Counted from the first letter of the stretch, positions 7,854 to 17,591 are shown. The stretch is DNA of 64,000 nt from Psychrobacter sp. 4Bb (GCF_002836735.1 NZ_PJAS01000059.1:62001-126000), one strand, 5' to 3'. A program made the numbers and translations. The notes: a model not told the origin generated them from the letters alone.

Positions 7854-7988
7854 CTAAACTATATCTTTATTGTTACGTTTGGCACTTTTCACATCACGAT
7901 AAGTGGCCGTGCAAATTAATACGAGTACGCCAAGAGTAATGGCGGGCCAAATTAAGATATATAAGCCGTAGATAAAAACGTTGTCCAT
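7854..7988 (-). CDS. Small membrane subunit of the sodium:solute symporter (44 aa)
   Basis: A 44-residue protein too short for a standard gene search. It starts at the ATG whose complement ends at 7988, with a strong TAAGGAG site 6 bases before. One membrane helix (about residues 6-27, IYGLYILIWPAITLGVLVLI) is followed by a basic tail with RDVKSAKR. It lies 84 bases downstream of the symporter gene on the same strand. The plan, one helix with an IWP motif and a basic tail beside an SSS transporter, matches what is annotated in other gammaproteobacteria as a putative transporter small subunit. Its role, presumably assembly or stability of the symporter, is inferred. Confidence 0.75.
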   Translation of the reverse strand: MDNVFIYGLYILIWPAITLGVLVLICTATYRDVKSAKRNNKDIV

Positions 7989-8072
7989 GATATCTCCTTA
8001 TAATATCGCTAAGTAAGTAGCGATTAGCCAGATACTCCTGACTAATCATTACTTGGATAAAGCGACTTTGAT

Positions 8073-9737
8073 TTAAGATTTAAGTGACGATGGGATTTCC
8101 GACTTTTTATCGTAATTGCCCACACGCTGCTTAATTAAGTCGAAGTCGAAGTGTTCGTCTCCCATCAGGCTGATAATCACACAGACGACGGTACTAGCGC
8201 CGTAAGCTGTTAGAGAGGCTAGCAGGACCATATATTGACGTAAGAAGCCAGTAGCGAAGATAAGCATCAGCACTAGCGTGATAACTGCGGCGACCATGCC
8301 AATCTTACGACCTAAGAATCCAAAGACCATTAGCCCAATAACAACCGCTGCACCGACACTGGCCAGTATTTCAAAGAATAGGGCGGTGACACCAGTGATT
8401 GGGAGTAATTCGAAACGGGCAACGCAAAATAAGAGTAGTCCGACGATAACTGCTGAGGTAAAGGCAGTATTGGTGACGCGATTCCAAAACACACTGGCGA
8501 TAACAGGGAAGACAATAGCCCCCCATAGTGCACCAACAAATACTAGCATGACGAGAATATCAAGCTTAAAGCTCGCAAAAATTAGTCCAGCTGCTGTCGC
8601 AACAATCATCGTGCCGCGACCAATTAGCATCATTGTTTTAGGTTTAACATGGCCTTTTTTGGCGATATTTTTACCGTAGACATCAGCCATCATAATGGTT
8701 GATAGCGCTGATAAATCTGAGTCAGCGGTCGAGGACAACGACCCAATCACTAAGATAAAGAATAAGGCGATAAAGACGGGATGCAGATAAGTACTGACCA
8801 TTTGAGGAATGAGGTTATTCATATTGCCATCGAGTGGCTCGACGCCAATCGTCACAGCCATTAGTCCAATCATACCAAGACCAATAACGATACCAGCATA
8901 GCCGACTGTAGCAGTGATAAACGTCGCTTTAATCTTGGTTTTATCAATCGCGAATAATCGCTGAGTGATGGTTTGATTACCGATAGCATATGCTAATACA
9001 GCGACGAAGTAGGGCGCACCTTGTTGAAAGAATGCCTCAGAGGAGAAAAAGTTCTGCTGCTCTAACGTCAGGTTCGACAGCCCGCTGACCATAACCTCAG
9101 GGCCACCCATGCCAAATAACACGGCGGGAATAATGACAATGCCAATGGCCATTAGAGCGACCAACTGGGCGAAATCCGTAAAGACAGATGCTCGAAACCC
9201 TGATGTCAATGTATAACTCAGGACACCGATACCTGCGATCATTACCCCTGTTTGGAACGATAATGGCGACAGTACTGACACCAATGCCCCAGCAGCGGTA
9301 AAGTTGACCATCAAGCTAATTAAACTGCCCATAATATTGGATATGGCTAAGATTAATTGGCTTGATGAACCGTGGCGGGCATGAATCAGTTCACCTAGTG
9401 TATGGCCATCTGGTGCCAATTCACGAAAGCGCATACCAAAAGGGTAGATGAATAAAATCATCAATGCACCCCAAAAGCCATAATGTATCGGCCCTGATAC
9501 GCCGTACTTATAGCCAGAGGTGGCCGCAGCGTAAAATGAGGCTGCCCAAATCCAAGTGGCGGTCATGCTGGCTGCACCCATACCAAAGCCAACACCGTGA
9601 CCTGCGACCATAAATCCAGAAGTGGTCTCTTTATCTTTTTTGATTAATAAGGACAGTAAATAGGTGCCGCCATAAAATGCTAATAATAATAAAATAATCG
9701 TTAATGATGAAAATTGGAACAATGACTCAGTTTTCAA
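8073..9737 (-). CDS. Sodium:solute symporter family permease
   Basis: About 554 residues with 13-14 hydrophobic helices throughout, a member of the SSS (solute:sodium symporter) family. Supporting segments are AGHGVGFGMGAASMTATWIWAAS near the N-terminus, TLGELIHARHG, YTLTSGFRASVFTDFAQL and IGSLSSTADSDLSALSTIM. It would take up a small solute with Na+; the substrate is unknown. I prefer the TTG whose complement ends at 9737, because GAGG sits 7 bases upstream; a TTG at 9752 would add five residues but has no such site. No ATG is available near. It forms an operon with the 44-aa small protein. Confidence 0.85.
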   Translation of the reverse strand: MKTESLFQFSSLTIILLLLAFYGGTYLLSLLIKKDKETTSGFMVAGHGVGFGMGAASMTATWIWAASFYAAATSGYKYGVSGPIHYGFWGALMILFIYPFGMRFRELAPDGHTLGELIHARHGSSSQLILAISNIMGSLISLMVNFTAAGALVSVLSPLSFQTGVMIAGIGVLSYTLTSGFRASVFTDFAQLVALMAIGIVIIPAVLFGMGGPEVMVSGLSNLTLEQQNFFSSEAFFQQGAPYFVAVLAYAIGNQTITQRLFAIDKTKIKATFITATVGYAGIVIGLGMIGLMAVTIGVEPLDGNMNNLIPQMVSTYLHPVFIALFFILVIGSLSSTADSDLSALSTIMMADVYGKNIAKKGHVKPKTMMLIGRGTMIVATAAGLIFASFKLDILVMLVFVGALWGAIVFPVIASVFWNRVTNTAFTSAVIVGLLLFCVARFELLPITGVTALFFEILASVGAAVVIGLMVFGFLGRKIGMVAAVITLVLMLIFATGFLRQYMVLLASLTAYGASTVVCVIISLMGDEHFDFDLIKQRVGNYDKKSEIPSSLKS

Positions 9738-10505
9738 ACTCAGACCTCGCAATTGTTAGTTGATGAATAAAGTTCAGCAAAAATTAAAGATACCAAACCA
9801 TTAGGAATACAGCATAGCCTACACAGTCCTCATACCGAACGTATGTGGCTAATATAAATAGCGAAAATACCAACTGCAGTGGTAAGCAAATGCTAAGTGT
9901 TACGCCCAAATCTTAATGAGACAGATAGTGTCAAATCAAAAAGACAGGGACTACTTTCAATAGGCGTCAGTTAATGGGTAAACCATCACGCTATTAATAG
10001 GCATACACAAAGGTAGCTACATGCTAAAGAAAACTCATGTGATGAGTGTCTATAGCGGAATTACGAATAAGCACTAAGCCATGATGAAATGACCCGAACT
10101 CGATTTAGACAGCCTTATTAGCTGTAATAAACAATAGCTGAGAAATCTCTACTCATCTATTGCGATTGATGTGTTACTAAGCGGCATTAATAAATAAAAC
10201 TACATATTTGTTAAGTGCCTGTAACATATTTGCGCGATAAGAGTAACCTATTATGTCACTAACCTCAAACATTATCCGATATTTACCAGACAATGACCGC
10301 AGATGACATATAAGTATTTGTTTAAAGAGATTCAATGATATTTTTAATAAGCCATTGAAAAAATAGGGCTTTATTATGAGCAGCATCAAGTGATATATCA
10401 TTATGAGCAAAATTTCACCTATGAATGATTAGCTGAAGTTTTCATTAGAAAAATAGATAATGAGCGATAGATGGATGCTCTCAATGAACAAGTAGACGTG
10501 AATTT
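9738..10505. other. Intergenic region, about 770 bases, no supported gene
   Basis: AT-rich DNA between the symporter start and the fdhD stop. It should carry the symporter promoter on the left side. One minus-strand frame of 77 codons (10177-10410) has odd composition, strings of Leu/Ile and Lys and no convincing binding site, so I do not call it. I see no RNA gene and no long repeat. Confidence 0.6.
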
Positions 10506-11588
10506 TTATATATTATCTTGTTTGGTGTAGTAAGTGACTCGGTTATCACGTAAAAATCCAGCCAATCCAAGACCATAACGCTCAGCCACGCGCACGGCTG
10601 TACTGGTGGGTGCTGACATGCCAACTAGCCATGGGATTTGACTTCGAATAGACTTTTGAACCAGTTCAATAGAGAGACGCGAAGTCATAAGCACACAGCT
10701 AACGTCTGCTTTTTGGCGTAATTGCCAACCGATGAGTTTATCAAGTGCATTATGGCGGCCTACATCCTCGAATAAATGTAGCTGCTGATTATGTATCGTC
10801 GCTGCGGCATGTACCGCACCTGTCAGTTGATGCGTATGTTGCGCGGCATCCACTTGTTGACGCAGTGCCAATAGGGAGTCAAGACTTGGTGCGCTCGTTT
10901 GAATGCCATTTATACCTGTCTGTCGGTTATGTTCATGGTGTAAATGGTCTTGTGAGTAAGTACTTAAATCAGGCAAAGCTTGCGTTAGTCCAGTAATACC
11001 GCACATACCGCAGCCTGTACGCCCTGCGAGCTGCCGCTTTTGTGCCTGTATACGTTGATGGCAGCGTTGGCTCAATACCAACTCCACGACATAGATATCG
11101 TAATCTTGAAATCGTTCTAAGCTTTGCTCAATTGATACTGAGTCAAGATCTTCGTCACTCGAATCTTGAACGAACTTCTGGTAGCTAGCGATATCTGCAA
11201 GGTGAGTCACTTCCCAGTCGAGTAACTCGTGACTGTATTGAATTAATCCTTCGCTAAATAAGAACCCAACAGCCAAATACTCTAACTGATGAGGACTAGC
11301 CATCAGCACAGCATAATGAATCCCATTAATAATGATAGAGACCGCAGCTTCGACTGCTAAGCTGGTGGTCTGAGATTCGATTTGAAGGTGAGAGTCATTA
11401 TTAGGGTTGCTAATAACTGACGGGTAATGATGTTTGTGTGCCAAATGACTACGAGCAAGTGGTGTCTCTGACAACCTATCATCGTTAGACAGCTCAGGTG
11501 TAACTATCTTAGTGCTAGTTGAGTTATCTATCATAGCGGGGCCGATAAGAGCCTCACTTTGTTCAGCATTATTTTCAATGGTTATCAC
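10506..11588 (-). CDS. fdhD: Formate dehydrogenase accessory sulfurtransferase FdhD
   Basis: 360 residues; FdhD is usually about 270, and the extra length is an N-terminal extension of about 60 low-complexity residues. FdhD receives sulfur from the cysteine desulfurase IscS and passes it to the molybdenum cofactor, which makes formate dehydrogenases active. The key pair of cysteines is in GRTGCGMCGI (about residues 190-199). Other family marks are the early segment MASPHQLEYLAVGFLFSEG, VHAAATI, EDVGRHNALDKLIGW, MTSRLSIELVQKS and GMSAPTSTAVRVAER. It follows the molybdopterin oxidoreductase gene by 94 bases on the same strand, so the two probably form an operon of enzyme and maturation factor. 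Confidence 0.93.
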   Translation of the reverse strand: MITIENNAEQSEALIGPAMIDNSTSTKIVTPELSNDDRLSETPLARSHLAHKHHYPSVISNPNNDSHLQIESQTTSLAVEAAVSIIINGIHYAVLMASPHQLEYLAVGFLFSEGLIQYSHELLDWEVTHLADIASYQKFVQDSSDEDLDSVSIEQSLERFQDYDIYVVELVLSQRCHQRIQAQKRQLAGRTGCGMCGITGLTQALPDLSTYSQDHLHHEHNRQTGINGIQTSAPSLDSLLALRQQVDAAQHTHQLTGAVHAAATIHNQQLHLFEDVGRHNALDKLIGWQLRQKADVSCVLMTSRLSIELVQKSIRSQIPWLVGMSAPTSTAVRVAERYGLGLAGFLRDNRVTYYTKQDNI

Positions 11589-11682
11589 GATTTATTATGG
11601 CCTAAAATTATGAGTGTGCTTATAGTCATATAGAGGTAGAGCCAATGAAAAAGTCATTCTCATTAGCTCTCCGCAGGATGAT

Positions 11683-14004
11683 TTATGCAGGCGTAGCTAT
11701 CGATGTATTTGCCTCTACGCGCTCTAAAACGACGGTCGTCGATTTGTACGCTGGGATATGAGAATCTGGCGCATGTGTCTCCAAATCAAAGAGATCATTG
11801 CACTCAGGATAGTAAGCAGCAACAGCGTTAGAGGCAATATCCATCTCGCTTAATACCAATGGGCCTAAGACGCGTGGTTGCTCTAGGCTGTCTTTGGCAC
11901 GCTGGCGAGTGACCATAACACGGTCACCTTTTTGCCAACCTAAACGACTTATTTCATCTGGATGCATGAATAGCACGTCACGACGATCCGTTTGACGATA
12001 GCGGTCTTTAAACCCAAAAATCATAGTGTTGAATTGGTCATGGCTGCGGACACTGGTCAATTGCCAAACTTTTTGTGCTGTATCTGCATGCTCATCGATA
12101 TCGTTTGCGGCTGCCATTTGTGCTGCGACAAAAGTAATCGGATATTGCGGTACTTCAAACTGAGCTTTGCCGCTCTCGGTATTCCATACACGATGACGCG
12201 CCGCATGATACAAATGAAAGCCACGCTCAGAGGTGCGAATACGCTGATTAAAGTCTTCAAATCCGTTAATCGCTTGAGCGATATAGTCTCGAATAATATC
12301 GAAATCCTCACTCATCGCCAACCAAGGAATAGACGAGTCGGCGCCGAGTACATGAGTCGCGATATCCGCTACGATTTGCGCTTCAGATTTTAGAGTATCA
12401 CTAACAGGTTTGAGCTTACCTTGAGTAGGTACGATCTGACACATAGAGTCTTCGATAGTGGCAAATTGCTCACCCTTTATTGTGACAATACGCTCGGTAC
12501 GGCCTAAGCAAGGTAGGATCAAATTATTAGCACCGGGGTATAGCATGGTCTCATTGAGCTTAGTACCAACAAATATATTAAGCTGAGTAGTGGTTAAGGC
12601 TTGCTCAATCGCGCTGGTATCAGGGGCGGCCACTGCGTAGTTACCACCCATGCCCATAAAGACTTTCAATTTACCTGCGATAAGAGCCTTGGCACCTGTG
12701 ACGACATCGTAGCCATGCTCTTGCGGCATAGGGTGCTCAAACACACGCTCTAAACTGTCTAGTAAGCTTTTGCTAGGGCGTTCATGGATACCCATGGTGC
12801 GATCGCCCTGTACATTGGAGTGTCCTCGTACTGGAGATGCACCGGCGCCATCAATACCAATCATGCCCATTAATAATAATAGGTTGGTAATCATCGCGAC
12901 ATTGTCATCACCTTGCACATGCTGAGTAATGCCCATGCCCCAAGTACAAATCGTTGCTGGACTATCGGCCACGAGTTCAGCGAGATTGATAATATCTGTC
13001 TGAGAAATACCGCAACCAAGTGTGATGTCTGACCATGATTGCTCTGTTAGCCACTGTTTGAGAGGTTCAAAGCCTGAAGTATGAGTGGTAATAAAATCAT
13101 GATTGATTTTATCGTTTTCAATTAACCACTTGGCGATGCCCGTCAATAGCGCTGCATCACCGCCGATTTGAATTTGAATAACATCATCGACCATGTCAGC
13201 GCTTTGACCAGCTGCCATGTGTGTTGGTTTTTGCGGATTTCTAAACTTACTCAGGCCTTGCTCACGCATCGGGTTGATTGAGATGATTCGACACCCTTGC
13301 TCATGCGCATGGGCGAGCATCTCTAGCATACGTGGATGGTTAGTTGCTGGGTTTTGCCCAAACATCAATATCAGCTTGGCCTGCTCAAAATCTTCTAGCA
13401 TCACGGTCGCTTTACCAATACCTAGCTGTCTGCTTAGCATTACTGAGGTTGGCTCGTGACACATATTTGAGCAATCAGGCAAATTATTGGTCCCAAAGCA
13501 GCGAACAAACAGCTGAAATAAAAACGCTGGCTCATTGGTGACACGGCCTGATGTATAAAATAATGCTTCATGGGGTGAATCAAGCTGCCCCAATTGTTCA
13601 GCGATGATGCGATAAGCATTTTCCCAAGGGATAGGAACATAGCGATCTTGCGCCGCATCGTAATACATCGGCTCTGATAAACGACCACTGTGCTCAAGCT
13701 CGTAACCAGTCCAGCCCTGTAGTTCAGTGACGGTATTTCTCGCAAAAAAATCGGCATTTGCTTGATGGGTCATGGTCTCACTGGCAATGACTTTAATACC
13801 GTTCTCACAAACATCGATAGCTTTGTGTGACTTATGGTCAGGCCATGCACAGCCTGGGCAGTCAAATCCGCCTTGCGGCTGATTGCTTTTAAATACACTT
13901 ATACCGCCGCGCAAAAATGTCTTATAGTCCATTAGCTTTTGGGTAGATGAGATCAGCGCAGGCCAACCAGCGGCAGGGTGGGAATAAATAGGAATTTTGC
14001 GCAT
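11683..14004 (-). CDS. Molybdopterin-dependent oxidoreductase, YdeP/FdhF-like
   Basis: 773 residues from the ATG whose complement ends at 14004; ATGAGG lies 6 bases before it, which makes the ATG at 14016 part of the binding site rather than the start. The protein belongs to the formate dehydrogenase-like alpha subunit group (YdeP type). Near the N-terminus is FDCPGCAWPDH with a further Cys at DVCENG. The segment DCSNMCHEPTSVML lines up with the selenocysteine site of FdhF (UHGPSV), giving Cys182 as likely ligand of Mo or W. GQNPATNHPRML, GMGITQHVQG, GHSNVQGDRTMG and RSHDQFNTMIFG are cofactor-binding segments. The substrate is not certain: related proteins are linked to formate or to acid resistance. 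The fdhD gene behind it supports a formate-type enzyme. Confidence 0.85.
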   Translation of the reverse strand: MRKIPIYSHPAAGWPALISSTQKLMDYKTFLRGGISVFKSNQPQGGFDCPGCAWPDHKSHKAIDVCENGIKVIASETMTHQANADFFARNTVTELQGWTGYELEHSGRLSEPMYYDAAQDRYVPIPWENAYRIIAEQLGQLDSPHEALFYTSGRVTNEPAFLFQLFVRCFGTNNLPDCSNMCHEPTSVMLSRQLGIGKATVMLEDFEQAKLILMFGQNPATNHPRMLEMLAHAHEQGCRIISINPMREQGLSKFRNPQKPTHMAAGQSADMVDDVIQIQIGGDAALLTGIAKWLIENDKINHDFITTHTSGFEPLKQWLTEQSWSDITLGCGISQTDIINLAELVADSPATICTWGMGITQHVQGDDNVAMITNLLLLMGMIGIDGAGASPVRGHSNVQGDRTMGIHERPSKSLLDSLERVFEHPMPQEHGYDVVTGAKALIAGKLKVFMGMGGNYAVAAPDTSAIEQALTTTQLNIFVGTKLNETMLYPGANNLILPCLGRTERIVTIKGEQFATIEDSMCQIVPTQGKLKPVSDTLKSEAQIVADIATHVLGADSSIPWLAMSEDFDIIRDYIAQAINGFEDFNQRIRTSERGFHLYHAARHRVWNTESGKAQFEVPQYPITFVAAQMAAANDIDEHADTAQKVWQLTSVRSHDQFNTMIFGFKDRYRQTDRRDVLFMHPDEISRLGWQKGDRVMVTRQRAKDSLEQPRVLGPLVLSEMDIASNAVAAYYPECNDLFDLETHAPDSHIPAYKSTTVVLERVEANTSIATPA

Positions 14005-14102
14005 GACAGACCTCATAGATAGATGACAATAGCGAAGATTTGATAGACGACAACTATATAATGGTCAGTGAAAAGTTCATATGATCATTAACTATAGATA
14101 AC

Positions 14103-14141
14103 AAAAAACCTCCAAGAAAAATCAATTCTCTTGAAGGTCTT
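14103..14141 (-). terminator. Terminator of the ABC importer operon
   Basis: Read on the minus strand, CCTTCAAGA pairs with TCTTGGAGG (one G:U) around an AT loop and is followed by six T. It lies about 80 bases behind the stop of the ATPase gene. Confidence 0.8.
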
Positions 14142-14219
14142 AGAAGTTATCGAAAATGGTTGTATCCGACAGGCACAAATTTATAAGTCGTAAGTCATGG
14201 ACAGTATTAGCTCAAAAAC

Positions 14220-15014
14220 TTAGCTCAAAATCAAACTGTCGTCTTCAACTTTTTCGCCACGTGTTTGCTCGAACATATCGAGTAGATCATGTACGGTCAT
14301 GCCTTTGCGAATGTCACCAGCCACATCTAATACGACTTGACCCTGATGCAGCATAACGGTGCGTGTACCATGTGCCAATGCTTGTTGCATAGAGTGGGTG
14401 ACCATCATCGTAGTCAGCTTATTGTCCGTGACAATCTTATCAGTCAATTCTAAGACAAATGCCGCAGTCTTAGGATCGAGAGCTGCAGTATGCTCATCAA
14501 GCAGCAAAATCTTAGAGGGCTGCAATGATGCCATTAGCAGACTTACCGCCTGACGTTGACCACCAGAGAGCAGACCCATACGATCGGTTAGACGATCTTC
14601 TAAACCTAATTTTAAAACGGATAGTTTTTCTCGGAACAAATCGCGGTTGTTTTGGTTCAATGCAAATTTTAGACCGCGATTACCGCCGCGTTTGTAGGCC
14701 AAAGCCATATTTTCTTCAATCGTTAGCGCTTCACAAGTGCCCGCCATCGGATCCTGAAAGACGCGAGCAACCCAATGCGCACGTTGATGGGCAGACTTTT
14801 TGGTCACATCAATGCCATTTAGCAAGATTGAGCCACTATCGACGCGTGTCGTACCGCTTACGGCGTTCAAAAAAGTAGATTTACCTGCGCCATTGGTACC
14901 GATGACAGTGACAAATTCACCATCAGCAATATTTAAGCTGATACCACGTAGGGCAGGGTTTTCGATTGGCGTGCCTGGGTTAAAGGTCAACCGTAAATCG
15001 GTGGCTTGCATCAT
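14220..15014 (-). CDS. ABC transporter ATP-binding protein (TrpZ-like)
   Basis: 264 residues, one ABC domain. Walker A is GTNGAGKST at 39-47, the Q-loop is in VFQDPMAGTC, the signature is LSGGQRQAV, Walker B is ILLLDEHTAALDP and the switch His is in MVTHSMQQAL. The Glu after Walker B is followed by His instead of the common Pro, as in ATPases of the tryptophan/tyrosine-type importers of this family. AAGGA lies about 9 bases before the ATG. It should energise the permease encoded 64 bases upstream, working with the lipoproteins encoded further upstream. Confidence 0.9.
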   Translation of the reverse strand: MMQATDLRLTFNPGTPIENPALRGISLNIADGEFVTVIGTNGAGKSTFLNAVSGTTRVDSGSILLNGIDVTKKSAHQRAHWVARVFQDPMAGTCEALTIEENMALAYKRGGNRGLKFALNQNNRDLFREKLSVLKLGLEDRLTDRMGLLSGGQRQAVSLLMASLQPSKILLLDEHTAALDPKTAAFVLELTDKIVTDNKLTTMMVTHSMQQALAHGTRTVMLHQGQVVLDVAGDIRKGMTVHDLLDMFEQTRGEKVEDDSLILS

Positions 15015-15078
15015 AATCGTTATTCCTTATTATCTCTTCAAGCGTCACAAGTATTATCAATACTTGCTTTGACTGTCA

Positions 15079-15978
15079 TTAGGCGCGAACCTTGCGTGAT
15101 AAAAACTTGGTTTTCGCTTTTGGCAATACCAAGGCTAGTACCACGAGCAGTGCAGTAATCAAGTTCAAATCCTGTGGACCAAAGCCGATACTACGTAGCG
15201 TATCGCTTGATAGTGCGACCTGAATAAACAGTTTGTACAATACCGCGCCGACAACAACGGCAAAGGTGATCAGCCAAATACGCTTGGCAGGAATGATCGT
15301 CTCACCGATGATGACTGCTGCTAGACCGATAACAATCGTACCGATACCAATTGAGATATCTGCGCCGCCCTGAGTCTGGACAAACAGTGCTCCCGCTAAG
15401 GCAATCAAACCGTTAGAAATCGCCATACCGATGATAGTCATCCACGAGGTATTGATACCTTGCGCCTGTGCCATTCTTAGGTTTGAGCCAGTAGCGCGCA
15501 TCGACAGACCTGTCTCAGTGCTATAGAACCAGTTCAAAAATAACATGGCAGCTGCGACAACGACACCAATAATCAGGCAGCGCATCCAATAACCATTACC
15601 ATCGGTCACCAATGTGCTAAACACTGTGGTTTCACCAAGCAAGGGTAGGTTTGGCGCGCCCATGATGCGTAGGTTGACAGAATATAAGGCAACCATGACC
15701 AAGATACTGGCAAGCAACTGCAAAATACCAAGTTTGACATGCAACCATGCCGTGACGATACCAGCGACTGAACCTGCTAACATCCCAAAAGCACAGGCCA
15801 ACCACGGGTTGATACCAGCGATGATAGAAATACCAGCGACTGCGCCACCTAACGGAAAACTACCGTCAGCGGTCAAATCAGGGAAGTCGAGCGTACGAAA
15901 TGAGATAAGCACACCGAGTGCTACTAGGCCATAAATCAGACCACTTTCAAGCGCACCAAAAAAAGCAATTAAAGACAT
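15079..15978 (-). CDS. ABC transporter permease (TrpY-like)
   Basis: 299 residues, about eight hydrophobic helices, of the branched-chain/ribose permease type. Supporting segments are SGLIYGLVALGVLISFRTLDFPDLTADGSFPLGGAV at the N-terminus, whose second half (FPDLTADGSFPLG) is characteristic of permeases paired with ABC_sub_bind lipoproteins, and ETGLSMRATGSNLRMAQAQGI in the cytoplasmic loop. The substrate of this transporter class is tryptophan, tyrosine or an unknown small molecule. A 446-base gap separates it from the binding-protein gene upstream. Confidence 0.88.
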   Translation of the reverse strand: MSLIAFFGALESGLIYGLVALGVLISFRTLDFPDLTADGSFPLGGAVAGISIIAGINPWLACAFGMLAGSVAGIVTAWLHVKLGILQLLASILVMVALYSVNLRIMGAPNLPLLGETTVFSTLVTDGNGYWMRCLIIGVVVAAAMLFLNWFYSTETGLSMRATGSNLRMAQAQGINTSWMTIIGMAISNGLIALAGALFVQTQGGADISIGIGTIVIGLAAVIIGETIIPAKRIWLITFAVVVGAVLYKLFIQVALSSDTLRSIGFGPQDLNLITALLVVLALVLPKAKTKFLSRKVRA

Positions 15979-16424
15979 AAGAGATCAGTAAGTCATAACC
16001 AAGTGTCTAGCGTATGGTACTAAGATAAATAAATGGCAATTGCCAAAATCATCTACCTGCTAAACAGCTAAGCGGTGAATTTAACAGATTAAGCAATCTG
16101 CGGTTAGGGTAAACCAAAACATATCACGATTAACAACGATCATAAGTTACCTTGGTTTAAAGCTATAGTTCGAGCCATGGCAATATTTCATGCAGCAAAA
16201 ATGTATTTTACTTAACAAGTGGCAGATAAGCCACAAGCTAACTACAGCAATATATGAAACAAGCTATTTAAATAGGTTCTGCTGAAACAAGAAGCCCAGC
16301 TTACTGACTCATAGCTGGGTTTCTTGTCAAACATTTAGCATCACAGCGCAAGATGGCGATCAATCATTGATTGATATGGCTATCTTGCTTACGGCTACTA
16401 TTTTAAGCCAAATACAAAGGTGCG
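15979..16424. other. Intergenic region inside the ABC importer cluster with two hairpins
   Basis: 446 bases between the permease start and the binding-protein stop. It contains the strong hairpin at 16287-16327 and a weaker inverted repeat around 16347-16389 (ATCAATCA facing TGATTGAT). No coding frame is convincing. These structures could lower transcription into the permease and ATPase genes relative to the abundant binding proteins. Confidence 0.55.
16287..16327 (-). terminator. Strong hairpin between binding-protein and permease genes
   Basis: ACAAGAAGCCCAGCT pairs with AGCTGGGTTTCTTGT: 15 bp with one G:U, loop of 11. Neither side has a clear T-run, so it may be an mRNA-stabilising or partial-termination element, not a full terminator. 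Confidence 0.5.
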
Positions 16425-17456
16425 TTATTCTACCACTTCTTTTGCTTTATCGATAACCGCTTGTGGCAAAGTGATGCCTTCTTCTTGAGCATGTTTTGGG
16501 CTGACATATAGGTTAAGCGCTTGTGGGGTATAAACAGGGATAGCGCCTGCTTTTTCACCATTCAAGATACGAACAACGATTTTACCCGTTTCACGGCCAA
16601 GCTCATAATAATCTACGCCTAATGCTGCAACCGCACCGCGCTCAACTGAGCTCGTGTCTGATGCGATAAGAGGAATCTTACTTTCTTTAGCAATTTGATA
16701 GAGTGACTCGTAAGCGGATACCACGTTGTTATCAGTCGACGTATAGATCATGTCGACTTTGCCTTCAAGACTACGGGCTGCCATCGCGATGTCATTACTA
16801 CGCTGTGCTGGTGCTTCTAATACATTGATGCCGAGCGGTGTCAATTTCTCTTTTAGATTTTGTAAGATAATCGTTGAGTTGACTTCACCTGGGCTATAGA
16901 CATAACCGACATTCTTCAATGATGGAATGATTTGACGCATCAAGTCGATTTGTGGCTCGTACGGTAGCGCATCTGATGCGCCTGTAACATTGGTGCCAGA
17001 ACCATCTAGCTTAGGTACCAGTTTGGCTGCTACTGGATCAGTAACTGCTGAGAATACCAGTGGAATGCTGCTAGTAGAAGCGGCAACAGACTGCGCAGAT
17101 GGTGTTGCGATAGCGACGATAACATCTGGCGCATCAGCGACGAATTGCTTAGCAATCTGTCCAGCAGTAGCAGTATTGCCCTGTGCGCTTTGGAAGTTGA
17201 CGGTTAGATTTTCACCGTCTTTGAATCCTGCTTCGTTTAATTCATCGATCACGCCTTTGCGCACATCATCAAGTGCTGGATGTTCAACGATAGCAGTGAT
17301 AGCAACAGTTTTCATTTCGGTGGCAGTATCGCCAGTAGCCGCAGTATCAGTCGTGCTAGTATCTTGGGCTGATTGATTACAACCCGTTAAGATAGCAGTG
17401 CATACACCGCCTAGTAGTAACGCTTTGCCAAAATTAAAACGATTTTGATACAACAT
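16425..17456 (-). CDS. ABC transporter substrate-binding lipoprotein (TrpX/ABC_sub_bind family), copy 1
   Basis: 343 residues. A signal peptide ends in the lipobox LTGC (lipidated Cys26), followed by a Thr/Ala/Asp-rich linker and a two-lobe periplasmic binding fold. Family marks are AITAIVEHPALDDVRKGVIDEL, VNFQSAQGNTATAGQIAKQF, VAIATPSAQSVAASTSSIPLVFSAVTDPVAAKL and GYVYSPGEVNS. AGGAG lies 8 bases before the ATG. It is clearly a paralogue of the next gene upstream, with long identical stretches. It probably delivers an aromatic amino acid or similar ligand to the permease; the ligand is inferred only from the family. Confidence 0.9.
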   Translation of the reverse strand: MLYQNRFNFGKALLLGGVCTAILTGCNQSAQDTSTTDTAATGDTATEMKTVAITAIVEHPALDDVRKGVIDELNEAGFKDGENLTVNFQSAQGNTATAGQIAKQFVADAPDVIVAIATPSAQSVAASTSSIPLVFSAVTDPVAAKLVPKLDGSGTNVTGASDALPYEPQIDLMRQIIPSLKNVGYVYSPGEVNSTIILQNLKEKLTPLGINVLEAPAQRSNDIAMAARSLEGKVDMIYTSTDNNVVSAYESLYQIAKESKIPLIASDTSSVERGAVAALGVDYYELGRETGKIVVRILNGEKAGAIPVYTPQALNLYVSPKHAQEEGITLPQAVIDKAKEVVE

Positions 17457-17591
17457 GGTTCTGACTCCTAAAAGTAATAATGTGTCCGTACATTATCAAT
17501 AGATGGGTAAAAGGGTAAAGCGAGCCATCTATATAGATGGCTAGAGGTTATTTTTCAGTATTACGATTCAGCACTATTTATTTTATTCGTG

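Noticed and set aside
10177-10410. 77-codon frame that might be a toxin remnant
   Set aside because: A faint likeness to RelE/HigB-type ends (GKYRIMFE) was not enough; composition is poor, there is no antitoxin partner and no binding site.
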